DNA of 64,000 bases from Lientehia hominis (GCF_021044755.1 NZ_JAJNOR010000001.1:1-64000); one strand, 5' to 3'; shown: positions 33,103 through 43,063, counted from the stretch's first letter. Notes: generated by a model from the sequence alone, not told the origin. Numbers and translations are program-made.

Positions 33103-33954
33103 ATGAAGAAAGCAAGTCTTGTTTTGGAGGGCGGAGCTACCCGCGGAGTTTTTTCTGCCGGCGTCCTGGATTTCCTGATGGAGAAAGAATTATATATTCC
33201 CTATGTAATCGGTGTTTCTGCAGGAGCCTGCAACGCGGTGGACTATCTGTCCCGGCAGATTGGAAGGACAAGGGACTGCATGATTCCCCGCGATAAAAAA
33301 AACGGCTATATGAATTTAAAGAAGGCGTTAAAAACTAAAAGCCTGTTTGATATGGATATGATATTTGACCGATATCCCAAAGAACTGTTTCCCTTTGATT
33401 TTAAGACCTATCAGGAATCAGCCCTGCGCTGTGAGATGGCTGTGACCAACTGCCTGACCGGAAAAACGGAATATCTGGATGACCGAGAAAATGAAGACCG
33501 TCTGTTTGCCATCTGCCGTGCTTCCTGCAGCATGCCGGTAGTCACCCCGATGGTAGAAATCGGCGGAGTCCCATATCTGGACGGCGGCTTGTCTGATTCG
33601 GTGCCTGTTGCCAGAGCCCTGAGGGAAGGTCATAAAAAATGTGTGGTAATCCTCACCAGGAACGCAGGCTATCGAAAAAAGCTGTCTCATAAAGCCGCAG
33701 TGATCTATCATTCTGTTTACAAGGAGTATCCGGAGCTTGTAAAGACGATCTGCAGGCGGCCGGTAATGTATAACCGTACAATGGAGCTGATCGAACGGCT
33801 GGAAAAGGAAGGGCATATCTTTGTGCTGAGACCGCTGGAGCCTGCCGTATCCAGGACGGAGCAGGATCCGGAGGTGCTGGAAAGCTTCTACCGGCATGGT
33901 TATGATCTGATGGAGTCCAGATATGAAGAGCTTCTCTCATATTTGGACAGATAA
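33103..33954 (+). CDS. patatin-like phospholipase family protein
   Basis: A 283-residue alpha/beta hydrolase of the patatin/RssA-type group. It shows the oxyanion loop EGGATRGVFSAGVLD (residues 9-23), the nucleophile elbow GVSAGA with Ser39, and the catalytic Asp in YLDGGLSDSVPV. There is no signal peptide, so it is cytosolic or membrane-associated. The lipid substrate is unknown. It starts 45 bases after proB and ends 9 bases before the DUF896 gene, and is probably co-transcribed. Confidence 0.92.
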   Translation: MKKASLVLEGGATRGVFSAGVLDFLMEKELYIPYVIGVSAGACNAVDYLSRQIGRTRDCMIPRDKKNGYMNLKKALKTKSLFDMDMIFDRYPKELFPFDFKTYQESALRCEMAVTNCLTGKTEYLDDRENEDRLFAICRASCSMPVVTPMVEIGGVPYLDGGLSDSVPVARALREGHKKCVVILTRNAGYRKKLSHKAAVIYHSVYKEYPELVKTICRRPVMYNRTMELIERLEKEGHIFVLRPLEPAVSRTEQDPEVLESFYRHGYDLMESRYEELLSYLDR

Positions 33955-33963
33955 GGAGAGTTT

Positions 33964-34191
33964 ATGACGGAAAAAGAAATTCAAAGAATCAACGAGCTTT
34001 ATCACAAATCGAAAAAAGAGGGGCTCACTCCGGAAGAAAAAAGGGAACAGGCGGCACTTCGTGAAGCTTATATTCAGGCGATCCGCATGAATTTGAAAGG
34101 AACCCTGAATAATGTAAGCATTCTGGAGCCGGACGGCAGTGTGACGGAGCTTAAAAAGGTCAAGGAAGCGAAAGACAGGAAAAGACAATGA
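33964..34191 (+). CDS. DUF896 family protein (YnzC-like)
   Basis: A 75-residue protein with the full DUF896 pattern: IQRINELYHKSKKEGLTPEE, then ALREAYIQAIRMNLKGTLNN. These small helical proteins are common in Firmicutes; YnzC of B. subtilis is in the LexA regulon, but the molecular role is not established. The ribosome binding site AAGGAG overlaps the end of the preceding gene. It overlaps the next gene by four bases. Confidence 0.92.
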   Translation: MTEKEIQRINELYHKSKKEGLTPEEKREQAALREAYIQAIRMNLKGTLNNVSILEPDGSVTELKKVKEAKDRKRQ

Positions 34192-34742
34192 TGACAAAAA
34201 AAGAGATCAGGCGGATGGCCAATGAAAACAGAAAAGCCATGCTCCCCGGTGAAGAGGAAGAGAAGAGCAGGAAAATCTACGAACAGATTCTGTCCCTGCC
34301 GGAATATAAAGGGGCCCACAGTCTGTACTGTTATGTGGATTTCAATCATGAGGTCAGGACCTGGGATATCATGGAAAAAGCCATGGAGGAAGGAAAACGG
34401 GTTGCGGCCCCGAGAGTGGACGGGGACTCTATGGACTTTTATTATATCACGTCCAGAGAGGATCTGGAGCCGGGATGCCTCGGAATCCTTGAGCCGAAGA
34501 CCGGGCTTTCCATGGCGGCAGAGGAGGAAGCCTTTTTTCTGATGCCCGGGGTAGCCTTTGACAGAGAACATCATCGCGTGGGATATGGGGGCGGTTACTA
34601 TGACCGGTATCTGGAGCGGTTCCCAAAACTGACAAAAGTGGCGGTAGCCTATGAATGTCAGGTTTTTGATCAGGTTCCCCATGAGACTTTCGATATCTGC
34701 CCCGCCGTTCTTGTGACGGAGGCAGGAATCAGCAGGAAGTGA
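34188..34742 (+). CDS. 5-formyltetrahydrofolate cyclo-ligase
   Basis: A 184-residue enzyme converting 5-formyl-THF to 5,10-methenyl-THF with ATP. Motifs: the N-terminal KKEIRRMANENRKAM, the central VAAPRVDGDSMDFYYI, and the signature PGVAFDREHHRVGYGGGYYD with its ATP-binding glycines and YDRYL. It feeds the same folate pool as fchA and folD at the start of the window. It overlaps the DUF896 gene (ATGA). Confidence 0.94.
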   Translation: MMTKKEIRRMANENRKAMLPGEEEEKSRKIYEQILSLPEYKGAHSLYCYVDFNHEVRTWDIMEKAMEEGKRVAAPRVDGDSMDFYYITSREDLEPGCLGILEPKTGLSMAAEEEAFFLMPGVAFDREHHRVGYGGGYYDRYLERFPKLTKVAVAYECQVFDQVPHETFDICPAVLVTEAGISRK

Positions 34743-34776
34743 GCGGAGAGCCGTTTTACAGTCAGGAGGATTGAAA

Positions 34777-36024
34777 ATGGAAGAATTGATCAAAATGGGA
34801 GAACGGGCCAGGACGGCTGCGTCTTTGTTAGGCAGATTAGGGATAGTTGAAAAAAACAGAGGTCTGTCTGCGGCGGCTGATGCTCTGACTGCCAATGCAG
34901 GATCCATATTAAAAGCCAATGAGATGGACATGGAAGCAGGAAGGAAAAAAGGGATGCATCAGGGACTATTGGACCGGCTTATGCTGACTGGAGCCCGGAT
35001 AGAAGCCATGGCCGAGGGCCTGCGCCAGATTGTTTCCCTGGACGATCCGGTGGGAGAAGTCCTTTCCATGAAGAAGAGACCGAACGGACTTGTGATAGGA
35101 GAAAAAAGAGTGCCTATCGGCGTGATCGGAATCATATATGAATCTCGTCCCAATGTGACGGCCGACGCGTTCGGGCTCTGTTTTAAAGCAGGAAACGCTG
35201 TAATCTTAAAGGGAGGAAGCGACGCTCTGAATTCCAATAAGGCAATCACGTCCTGTCTGAGAGAGGCGCTGGCCGGCTGCGGGCTTCCTGAGGATTCCAT
35301 CCAGCTTCTGGAAAGTACGGACCGGGAGGCTGCCAAGGCGCTTATGCGTATGAACGGCTATATTGATGTCCTGATACCCAGAGGAGGTGCCGGACTCATC
35401 CGTACCGTAGTGGAAAATAGTACGGTTCCCGTAATAGAGACCGGGACGGGCAATTGCCATATATTTGTAGATGAAAGTGCGGATATCGATATGGCGGTCT
35501 CTATCATCTTCAATGCCAAGACACAGAGGATCGGTGTATGCAATGCCTGTGAGTCCCTGGTGATTCATAAAGGCATTGCAGACAGGCTGATGCCTGCTCT
35601 GGCGGCGGAGCTTTCTGAAAAGCAGGTAGAAATCCGCGGTGACGAAACGGTCTGCCGGCTGCTTCCAGATGCGGTCAGGGCTTCCGAAGAGGACTGGGGA
35701 ACCGAATACCTGGATTATATCTTATCAGCAAAGACAGTTGGCTCTGTAGGAGAAGCCATTGCCCATATCAACCGTTATAACACGAAGCATTCGGAAGCGA
35801 TCATCACAAAAGATTATGCAAATGCCCAGAGGTTCCTGGATGAGGTGGATGCCGCTGCCGTATATGTAAATGCCTCCACCCGGTTTACCGACGGATTTGA
35901 GTTCGGCTTTGGGGCGGAGATCGGTATCAGCACGCAGAAGCTCCATGCCAGAGGCCCGATGGGGCTTAAGGCGCTGACAACGACTAAATATATCATATAT
36001 GGAAACGGGCAGGTCCGTCCCTGA
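34777..36024 (+). CDS. proA: glutamate-5-semialdehyde dehydrogenase
   Basis: A 415-residue NADPH enzyme reducing glutamyl-5-phosphate to the semialdehyde, the second step of proline synthesis. Motifs: IGVIGIIYESRPNVTADAFG, ILKGGSDALNSNKAI, the catalytic Cys region RIGVCNACESLVIH, and the terminal TDGFEFGFGAEIGISTQKLH. The start at 34777 is chosen because AGGAGG (34764-34769) is seven bases away; a TTG at 34771 would be too close. Three genes separate it from proB, all on the same strand. Confidence 0.96.
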   Translation: MEELIKMGERARTAASLLGRLGIVEKNRGLSAAADALTANAGSILKANEMDMEAGRKKGMHQGLLDRLMLTGARIEAMAEGLRQIVSLDDPVGEVLSMKKRPNGLVIGEKRVPIGVIGIIYESRPNVTADAFGLCFKAGNAVILKGGSDALNSNKAITSCLREALAGCGLPEDSIQLLESTDREAAKALMRMNGYIDVLIPRGGAGLIRTVVENSTVPVIETGTGNCHIFVDESADIDMAVSIIFNAKTQRIGVCNACESLVIHKGIADRLMPALAAELSEKQVEIRGDETVCRLLPDAVRASEEDWGTEYLDYILSAKTVGSVGEAIAHINRYNTKHSEAIITKDYANAQRFLDEVDAAAVYVNASTRFTDGFEFGFGAEIGISTQKLHARGPMGLKALTTTKYIIYGNGQVRP

Positions 36025-36025
36025 A

Positions 36026-36054
36026 TTGATTTTTTTAAAAGCGTCGGCTATAAT
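36026..36054 (+). promoter_or_regulatory. miaB: Putative promoter for miaB
   Basis: TTGATT (36026-36031) and a perfect TATAAT (36049-36054) have a 17-base spacer, directly after the proA stop and 31 bases before the miaB start. Confidence 0.7.
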
Positions 36055-36084
36055 AGAAAGGATTAAGAGAAGGGACAAAGAACC

Positions 36085-37524
36085 GTGGATAAAACAGAAT
36101 ATGTCAATATAATAGAACAAGCGCCGGTTGGTGAGCCAGAGCGGCAGCATTATTTCATGCAGGAGCTCCGTGAAATTGTAATGGAGAGATCCGATAAATT
36201 GGGAAGGCCTTTATATGCCAATGTGACGACCTTCGGATGCCAGATGAATGCCAAGGATTCGGAAAAGCTTCTTGGTATTTTGGAGGCAGCCGGATTTACC
36301 GCTTCTGGGGAGGAAACTTCAGACTTTGTGATCTATAATACTTGTACGGTCAGAGACAACGCCAACCAGCGCGTATATGGACGTCTGGGTTATCTGAACA
36401 GCCTGAAACAGAAAAATCCGGATATGATCGTTGCCCTCTGCGGCTGCATGATGCAGGAGCCGTCTGTGGTGGAAAAAATAAAGAAAAGCTATCGATTTGT
36501 GGACCTTGTATTTGGCACTCATAATATTTTTAAGCTGGCAGAGCTTCTTTACCGGCAGATGACAGAACGGCATATGGTAGTTGACATATGGAACGGAACG
36601 GATGAGATTGTGGAAAAGCTTCCGGCAGAACGGAAATATTCCTTTAAATCCGGGGTGAACATCATGTACGGCTGCAATAATTTCTGCAGCTACTGTATCG
36701 TACCATATGTCAGAGGGAGAGAACGCAGCCGGAATCCGAAAGATATCGTGGAAGAAGTAAAGAATCTGGTAAAAGACGGCGTGGTGGAAGTGATGCTGCT
36801 CGGACAGAATGTGAATTCCTATGGGAAAACTCTGGATCCGCCTATGAGCTTTGCAGAACTTTTAAAAATGGTAGCTGCAGTGGAGGGTCTCGAACGCATT
36901 CGTTTCATGACGTCTCATCCGAAGGATCTATCGGATGAGCTGATCAGGGTGATGAGAGACTGTCCGAAGGTCTGCCGTCATCTGCATCTTCCTCTTCAGT
37001 CAGGCAGCTCCAGAATACTTTCTCAGATGAACCGGGTTTATGGAAAAGAGCAGTATCTGGCTCTGGCAGAAAAAATAAAGACAGAAATTCCGGATATTTC
37101 TCTGACTACAGACATCATCGTAGGGTTTCCGGGCGAGACGGAAGAGGATTTCCAGGAGACTTTAGACGTAATCCGCAGAGTGAGGTATGACAGTGCCTTT
37201 ACTTTCCTCTATTCTAAGCGGACAGGCACTCCTGCGGCAGCCATGGAAGATCAGGTGCCGGAAGAGATTATGAAAGACCGGTTTGAGCGTCTCTTAAAAG
37301 AAGTACAAAGAATTTCCGCTGAAATGAGCGGAAAAGATGTGGGGAAAGTCATGCCGGCTCTTGTGGAAGGGCTGGATGACCATAATCCTGGTATGGTTAC
37401 CGGCCGTTTGAGCAATAATATAATGGTACACATTCCGGGTGAAGCTTCTGACATCGGAAAGATCATTCCGGTGAAGCTTGAAGAATCCAGAGGATTCTAT
37501 TATATGGGGACGCGCCTCCCTTAA
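36085..37524 (+). CDS. miaB: tRNA-2-methylthio-N6-dimethylallyladenosine synthase
   Basis: A 479-residue radical-SAM methylthiotransferase acting on A37 of tRNAs after MiaA. The N-terminal iron-sulfur domain shows three Cys in TTFGCQMNAKDSE, YNTCTVRDNANQR and VALCGCMMQE. The radical-SAM cluster is Cys197-x3-Cys201-x2-Cys204 (CNNFCSYC), followed by RGRERSR. A C-terminal TRAM domain is present. The start is GTG. miaA lies about 5.5 kb downstream in the same gene run. Confidence 0.96.
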   Translation: MDKTEYVNIIEQAPVGEPERQHYFMQELREIVMERSDKLGRPLYANVTTFGCQMNAKDSEKLLGILEAAGFTASGEETSDFVIYNTCTVRDNANQRVYGRLGYLNSLKQKNPDMIVALCGCMMQEPSVVEKIKKSYRFVDLVFGTHNIFKLAELLYRQMTERHMVVDIWNGTDEIVEKLPAERKYSFKSGVNIMYGCNNFCSYCIVPYVRGRERSRNPKDIVEEVKNLVKDGVVEVMLLGQNVNSYGKTLDPPMSFAELLKMVAAVEGLERIRFMTSHPKDLSDELIRVMRDCPKVCRHLHLPLQSGSSRILSQMNRVYGKEQYLALAEKIKTEIPDISLTTDIIVGFPGETEEDFQETLDVIRRVRYDSAFTFLYSKRTGTPAAAMEDQVPEEIMKDRFERLLKEVQRISAEMSGKDVGKVMPALVEGLDDHNPGMVTGRLSNNIMVHIPGEASDIGKIIPVKLEESRGFYYMGTRLP

Positions 37525-37540
37525 ATATGGAGGTATGGGT

Positions 37541-38509
37541 ATGAAAAAGTGGATTTGTTTTAGTCTGAAAAAGGAAAAAAGAGTGTGGGAAGTCCTGCTG
37601 GCAGCCTTTGCCGTGGGTTTTTTCTGCTATGGAGCGCTGGTCTCCTTTGGGACAAGCTGGCAGAATGAATTGAAAATCCAGTTTGCAAAGGTGGCACCGG
37701 CAGCTGGGAAAAGCATTAGGATCCTTGACCGGTCGGGAAGTTCACCGGAAGCCTCCGCTAAAGGGAATGGCTCTGTCCAAAAGTTGTCTTATGAACGGAT
37801 GAAGAGTGGGGACATCATGTATTCCGGTTATTTTGGTCTTCTGAACATCAGGAGCATTCCCTCAAAGAGAGGAGAGCTGCTTGGCCAGATTGCTTACGGG
37901 GATGAAGTGCAGGTGTACTGGAAGGAAGATTCCGGCTATGTCAGGGTCTTATGCAAGAAAGCACATTCCGATGAATTCATAGAAGGATATTGTACCAGGA
38001 AGGAACTTTCCGACGCAGAACCAAAGGATGCGCGCATTTATCTTGGCGTCGCTGATTTTAAGCAGTATGACGCACGGTGGGCAAATGTTTCACTGGGCGG
38101 CAGCTATGAGACGATTGCGAGCGCCGGCTGCACCACCACCTGCTTGGCAATGGCTTATTCGTATCTGGAAGGCTATATGACGACTCCGGATATGATGGAG
38201 GAACGGCTGTTTTATAATGATGACGGCCTTTTGAGCTTTCCGAAAGCATATGTGAAAATCTCCGAGAAAGATTATCTTTCTTCAGCCCTTGAAAAGCTGC
38301 AGCAGAAGATTCCTGTACTGATCGGATGCAAACGGGATGACGGAAGTCCTCACTGGGTGCTGATCATGGGATACAGCGGGGATGGTGTGAACCTGAATAC
38401 GGAAGATTTTCTGATTCATGACCCAGCCTCTGAGGAGCGGCATACTCTGGCGGATTTTTTCGCTGAATTTCCAAATTTCAACAAGATCGCATATTATAAC
38501 GGGACATGA
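37541..38509 (+). CDS. secreted or membrane-anchored C39-like cysteine peptidase with SH3 domain
   Basis: A 322-residue protein. A hydrophobic span at about residues 19-37 (VLLAAFAVGFFCYGALVSFG) acts as anchor or signal. An SH3-like domain follows (LLNIRSIPSKRGELLGQIAY, then a Trp-Lys-Glu stretch). The C-terminal part is a peptidase_C39_2 fold: Cys197 in SAGCTTTCLAMAY, His271 in PHWVLIMGY and Asp294 in IHDPAS. Substrate unknown; SH3 domains often bind cell wall. GGAGGT six bases before 37541 sets the start. It sits between miaB and mutS, an unusual place for a secreted protein. Confidence 0.82.
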   Translation: MKKWICFSLKKEKRVWEVLLAAFAVGFFCYGALVSFGTSWQNELKIQFAKVAPAAGKSIRILDRSGSSPEASAKGNGSVQKLSYERMKSGDIMYSGYFGLLNIRSIPSKRGELLGQIAYGDEVQVYWKEDSGYVRVLCKKAHSDEFIEGYCTRKELSDAEPKDARIYLGVADFKQYDARWANVSLGGSYETIASAGCTTTCLAMAYSYLEGYMTTPDMMEERLFYNDDGLLSFPKAYVKISEKDYLSSALEKLQQKIPVLIGCKRDDGSPHWVLIMGYSGDGVNLNTEDFLIHDPASEERHTLADFFAEFPNFNKIAYYNGT

Positions 38510-38535
38510 AAGTCAACAGAATAGAGAGGTAAAAC

Positions 38536-41190
38536 GTGGCAGCACAATTATCACCAATGATGCAGCATTATCTGGAGACCAAAAAACAGTATCCCGACTG
38601 TATCCTTTTTTACAGGTTGGGGGATTTTTATGAAATGTTTTTTGAAGACGCGCAGACGGTTTCCAGAGAGCTTGAAATCACACTGACAGGAAAGGACTGC
38701 GGACTGCCGGAACGGGCTCCCATGTGCGGAGTCCCTTATCATGCAGTGGACACGTACCTGAACCGGCTGGTTCAAAAAGGTTATAAAGTAGCCATTGCAG
38801 AACAAATGGAGGACCCCAGGCTTGCAAAAGGGTTGGTCAAACGGGAGGTCATCCGGGTCGTGACTCCCGGCACGATTTTAAGCAGCCAGGCTCTTGATGA
38901 GACCAGGAATAATTATCTGATGTGCATTGTCTATTTGGCAAAATCCTTTGGAATCGCCATAAGCGATGTGACAACCGGTGAATTTCTGGTCTCAGAAGTG
39001 CCTACGATCCGTGCGCTTTTGGATGAGATTTATAAATACATGCCTTCAGAGATTATCTGCAATGAAGCCTTTTATATGTCAGGAGTCGATCTGGAGGATA
39101 TGAAGAACCGCCTGAATTTTATCATCTCTCCTCTGGATAATCATTATTTTGATGAGGATATCTGCCAGGATACTCTGAAACGGCATTTTCATGTGGAACG
39201 CCTCGAGGGTCTTGGACTGGAGGATTATAAGATCGGTCTGATCGCTTCTGGAGCTGCGCTTCTCTATCTCTTGGATACTCAGAAAAACTCATTGGGGCAT
39301 ATTACAAAGCTGGTGCCTTACCAGTCTGGAAAATATATGGTGATCGACACTTCCACCAGACGGAATCTGGAACTTTTAGAGACTCTGAGGGAGAAACAGA
39401 AAAGAGGTTCTCTTTTATGGGTGCTTGACAAAACCAGAACTGCTATGGGCGCCAGAATGCTCAGAAGCTTTATTGAGCAGCCTCTCATAGAAAAAGCGGA
39501 GATCACAAAACGCCAAGACGCTGTGGAAGAATTGAACGGGGAATATATCACCCGGGAGGAACTGATCGAATATCTGAATCCCATCTATGATCTGGAGCGG
39601 CTCATTGGAAGAATCTCCTATCAGACGGCCAATCCGAGAGATCTGATCGCGTTTAAGAATTCCCTGCAGATGCTTCCCCATATCAAACATCTGATGGAGC
39701 AGCTGACAGCGCCCCTTTCTAAAGAAATCTGCGGACAACTGGATACACTGGAGGACTTGGCAGAGCTGATCGGCCGCGCGGTCGTGGAAGATCCTCCCAT
39801 AAGCGTGCGGGAGGGCGGCATCATCCAGGAGGGCTTCAACGAAGAGGCCGACCGTCTGCGGAAAGCAAAGACAGAAGGAAAGAAGTGGCTTGCCGAACTG
39901 GAGACGAAAGAGCGCGAGAGAACGGGAATCAAAACGCTCCGGGTCAAATTCAACAAGGTGTTCGGCTATTATCTTGAGGTGACGAATTCTTTCCTGTCCC
40001 AAGTGCCTGACGACTATGTCAGAAAACAGACCCTCACCAACGCAGAACGCTTTACGACGGATGAACTGAAAAAACTGGAAGAGATCATCCTGGGGGCGGA
40101 AGACAAACTTTTCATCCTGGAATATGATTTGTTCTGTTCGCTGAGAAATACCATAGCCGAGCAGGTGGCCCGAATCCAGAAAACAGCCCGCAGCATTGCC
40201 TGGATCGATGTATTGACCTCACTTTCTGTGGTGTCCACCAGGAATGGCTACGTGAGGCCCAAAATTAATGAAAAGGGTCTGATCGATATAAAAAACGGCC
40301 GCCATCCTGTGGTGGAACAGATGCTTCGGGACGACCTGTTCATTGCCAATGACACCTATCTCGACAATGGAAGCAATCAGATATCCATCATTACCGGGCC
40401 GAATATGGCCGGAAAATCCACTTATATGAGACAAACGGCGCTCATTTGTCTAATGGCGCAGATTGGGAGCTTTGTTCCGGCGGAAGCTGCCAATATCGGC
40501 ATCTGTGACAGGATCTTTACTAGAGTCGGGGCTTCCGACGATCTGGCAAGCGGCCAGAGCACCTTCATGGTGGAGATGACTGAAGTGGCAAATATACTCC
40601 GGAACGCGACAAAAAACAGCCTTTTGATCCTGGATGAGATTGGCCGGGGGACCAGTACCTTTGACGGCCTGAGTATTGCCTGGGCTGTTATAGAATACAT
40701 ATCCAATACGAAGGTTTTGGGGGCGAAGACGTTGTTCGCTACCCATTACCATGAGCTGACAGAGCTGGAAGGTTCCATAAGCGGCGTGAATAATTATTGT
40801 GTTGCAGTGAAAGAAATGGGGGACGATATCGTATTCCTCCGGAAGATCGTCAAAGGCGGAGCAGATAAAAGTTACGGAATTCAGGTGGCAAAGCTCGCCG
40901 GAGTGCCGGATCCGGTGATCGTGAGGGCGAAAGAGCTGGTGGAGGAGTTATCGGATGCCGATATTTCTGCCCGTTCCAAAGAAATTGCCGATGCCAGCCG
41001 GCAGGCGTCCCATAAGAAACCGGTCCCGAAGCTGGATGAGGTCGATCTAAAACAGATGAGCCTGTTTGATACGGTGAAAGATGATGATATCCTGAAAGAG
41101 CTGGAATCTCTGGAGCTTGTCACGATGACTCCGATCGATGCCCTGAATACTTTATACCGGCTGCAGAACAATTTGAAGAACAGGTGGTAA
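38536..41190 (+). CDS. mutS: DNA mismatch repair protein MutS
   Basis: An 884-residue full-length MutS. Mismatch-binding domain: CILFYRLGDFYEMFFEDA, which contains the Phe-x-Glu (FYE) mismatch wedge. Core and clamp domains follow. The ATPase has Walker A GPNMAGKS (621-628), ASDDLASGQSTFMVEM, LLILDEIGRGTSTFDG and ATHYHELTEL. The start is GTG with GAGAGG upstream. mutL begins one base after the stop, so the two are co-translated. Confidence 0.97.
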   Translation: MAAQLSPMMQHYLETKKQYPDCILFYRLGDFYEMFFEDAQTVSRELEITLTGKDCGLPERAPMCGVPYHAVDTYLNRLVQKGYKVAIAEQMEDPRLAKGLVKREVIRVVTPGTILSSQALDETRNNYLMCIVYLAKSFGIAISDVTTGEFLVSEVPTIRALLDEIYKYMPSEIICNEAFYMSGVDLEDMKNRLNFIISPLDNHYFDEDICQDTLKRHFHVERLEGLGLEDYKIGLIASGAALLYLLDTQKNSLGHITKLVPYQSGKYMVIDTSTRRNLELLETLREKQKRGSLLWVLDKTRTAMGARMLRSFIEQPLIEKAEITKRQDAVEELNGEYITREELIEYLNPIYDLERLIGRISYQTANPRDLIAFKNSLQMLPHIKHLMEQLTAPLSKEICGQLDTLEDLAELIGRAVVEDPPISVREGGIIQEGFNEEADRLRKAKTEGKKWLAELETKERERTGIKTLRVKFNKVFGYYLEVTNSFLSQVPDDYVRKQTLTNAERFTTDELKKLEEIILGAEDKLFILEYDLFCSLRNTIAEQVARIQKTARSIAWIDVLTSLSVVSTRNGYVRPKINEKGLIDIKNGRHPVVEQMLRDDLFIANDTYLDNGSNQISIITGPNMAGKSTYMRQTALICLMAQIGSFVPAEAANIGICDRIFTRVGASDDLASGQSTFMVEMTEVANILRNATKNSLLILDEIGRGTSTFDGLSIAWAVIEYISNTKVLGAKTLFATHYHELTELEGSISGVNNYCVAVKEMGDDIVFLRKIVKGGADKSYGIQVAKLAGVPDPVIVRAKELVEELSDADISARSKEIADASRQASHKKPVPKLDEVDLKQMSLFDTVKDDDILKELESLELVTMTPIDALNTLYRLQNNLKNRW

Positions 41191-41191
41191 T

Positions 41192-43051
41192 ATGCCAAAG
41201 ATCACAGTGTTAGACCAGGATACAATTAATCAGATCGCAGCAGGCGAGGTCATAGACCGGCCGTGCTCCGTTGTCAAAGAGCTGATGGAAAATGCCATTG
41301 ATGCAGGTGCGACAGCCGTGACAGTAGAAATCAAGGATGGGGGAATCTCTTTTATCCGTATTACCGATAATGGGTGCGGGATTGAAAAAGAACAGATTCC
41401 GACGGCATTTCTCCGTCATTCCACCAGTAAGATCCGTTCCGTGGAGGATCTGCTCACGGTATCCTCCCTGGGTTTTCGTGGAGAGGCACTTTCAAGCATC
41501 GCTTCGGTATCCCAGGTGGAGCTGATCACAAAGACAGCTGAGGCCCTGACTGGCTCCCGGTACCAGATCCATGGCGGAAAAGAAATTTCACTGGAGGAGA
41601 TCGGGGCGCCGGACGGCACCACTTTTCTGGTCCGGAACTTATTTTATAATACACCGGCAAGGAAGAAATTTTTAAAAACAGCCCAGACGGAAGGAGCTTA
41701 TATCAGCAGCCTGATAGAACGCATGGCCCTGTCCAGGCCAGATGTGTCCATCCGGTTCATCCAGAACAATCAAAGCCGGATCCATACTTCGGGAAACCAC
41801 AATCTGAAGGACCTGATCTACATGATATATGGCAGAGAAATCGCCGGGAACCTTCTGCCGGTAGAAGCTGTAAAAGAAACGGTGAAGATTTCCGGATATC
41901 TGGGGAAACCGCTTATCTCCCGGGGGAATAGGACTTACGAAAACTATTTCATCAACGGGCGCTATATCAAAAGCAATTTGATCAATAAAGCCATTGAAGA
42001 CGGCTATCATTCTTATATGATGCAGCATAAGTACCCTTTCGTGGTTCTCCAGCTGGAGATCGAACCGGAGTTTCTGGATGTAAACGTCCATCCTTCCAAG
42101 ATGGAGCTTAGATTCCGGAATCAGGAAGAAATCTATGATTCGGTCTACAGAGCAGTACATGATACCCTGGCCGGAAAGGAATTGATCCGCAAAGTATCCC
42201 TGGATACGGAACTTCAGGGATTCGGTGCCGGGGATGCTGCAGGGGAGAAGACAGATACCAAAAAGCATACTGTCCAAAGAGCGCCGGAACCTTTTGAAGT
42301 CAAGCGCATGGAAAGAGACCGGGAACCCCTCTGGAATCAGGAGAAGGTGCGGGAATCCACAGTATATATGGAAACGCCTGCCAAACAGCCGGAGGTAAAG
42401 ATCGAGCCCGCTGCAAAGGAAGCACCGAAGCAGCTGGAGCTGTTTGAGGAAAAGCTGCTGACGAAAGAGGCACGGGATGAATACCGCTTTATTGGTCAGC
42501 TGTTTGATACCTATTGGCTGATTCAATACCGGGATGAATTTTTGATCATCGATCAGCACGCAGCTCATGAAAAAATCCTTTATGAGCGGATGGTTCGCCA
42601 GTTGACGGAGAAGAAGGTCCTGGCTCAGATGGTCAATCCGCCGATCATACTTACTCTGAATCTGCGGGAAGAAGAAGTTTTAAAAAGCCATAAAGAAAGA
42701 TTTTTGGCCCTTGGTTTTGAAATTGAGCCTTTTGGAGGCAGAGAGTACGCTGTCTACAGTGTTCCCTCAAATCTCTATGGAATCGCCCAGACCGAAATTT
42801 TGATGGAGGTTCTCGACAGTCTGTCGGAAGAACTGGAACAGGAGTCTGAGCAGGTGATTTTGGAGAAGCTGGCTTCCATGAGCTGCAAAGCCGCCGTAAA
42901 AGGCGGGGATTCTCTGTCTGTGAAGGAAGCAGAAGCCCTGATCGATGAGCTCCTCACGCTTAAGAATCCTTATGCCTGCCCCCATGGGCGCCCTACCATT
43001 ATTTCCATGAGCCGCAGAGAATTGGAAAAAAAATTTAAAAGGATTGTATAA
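41192..43051 (+). CDS. mutL: DNA mismatch repair protein MutL (endonuclease type)
   Basis: A 619-residue protein. The N-terminal GHKL ATPase shows IAAGEVIDRPCSVVKELMEN, ITDNGCGI, STSKI and GFRGEALSSI. The C-terminal domain carries the metal-dependent nicking motif DQHA-x2-E-x4-E (Asp454 to Glu465) with the later SCKAAVKGG and CPHGRP elements. This is the endonuclease-active form found in bacteria without MutH. Between the domains lies a Lys/Glu-rich linker of about 100 residues. Confidence 0.97.
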   Translation: MPKITVLDQDTINQIAAGEVIDRPCSVVKELMENAIDAGATAVTVEIKDGGISFIRITDNGCGIEKEQIPTAFLRHSTSKIRSVEDLLTVSSLGFRGEALSSIASVSQVELITKTAEALTGSRYQIHGGKEISLEEIGAPDGTTFLVRNLFYNTPARKKFLKTAQTEGAYISSLIERMALSRPDVSIRFIQNNQSRIHTSGNHNLKDLIYMIYGREIAGNLLPVEAVKETVKISGYLGKPLISRGNRTYENYFINGRYIKSNLINKAIEDGYHSYMMQHKYPFVVLQLEIEPEFLDVNVHPSKMELRFRNQEEIYDSVYRAVHDTLAGKELIRKVSLDTELQGFGAGDAAGEKTDTKKHTVQRAPEPFEVKRMERDREPLWNQEKVRESTVYMETPAKQPEVKIEPAAKEAPKQLELFEEKLLTKEARDEYRFIGQLFDTYWLIQYRDEFLIIDQHAAHEKILYERMVRQLTEKKVLAQMVNPPIILTLNLREEEVLKSHKERFLALGFEIEPFGGREYAVYSVPSNLYGIAQTEILMEVLDSLSEELEQESEQVILEKLASMSCKAAVKGGDSLSVKEAEALIDELLTLKNPYACPHGRPTIISMSRRELEKKFKRIV

Positions 43052-43063
43052 AGGATCACGAAG

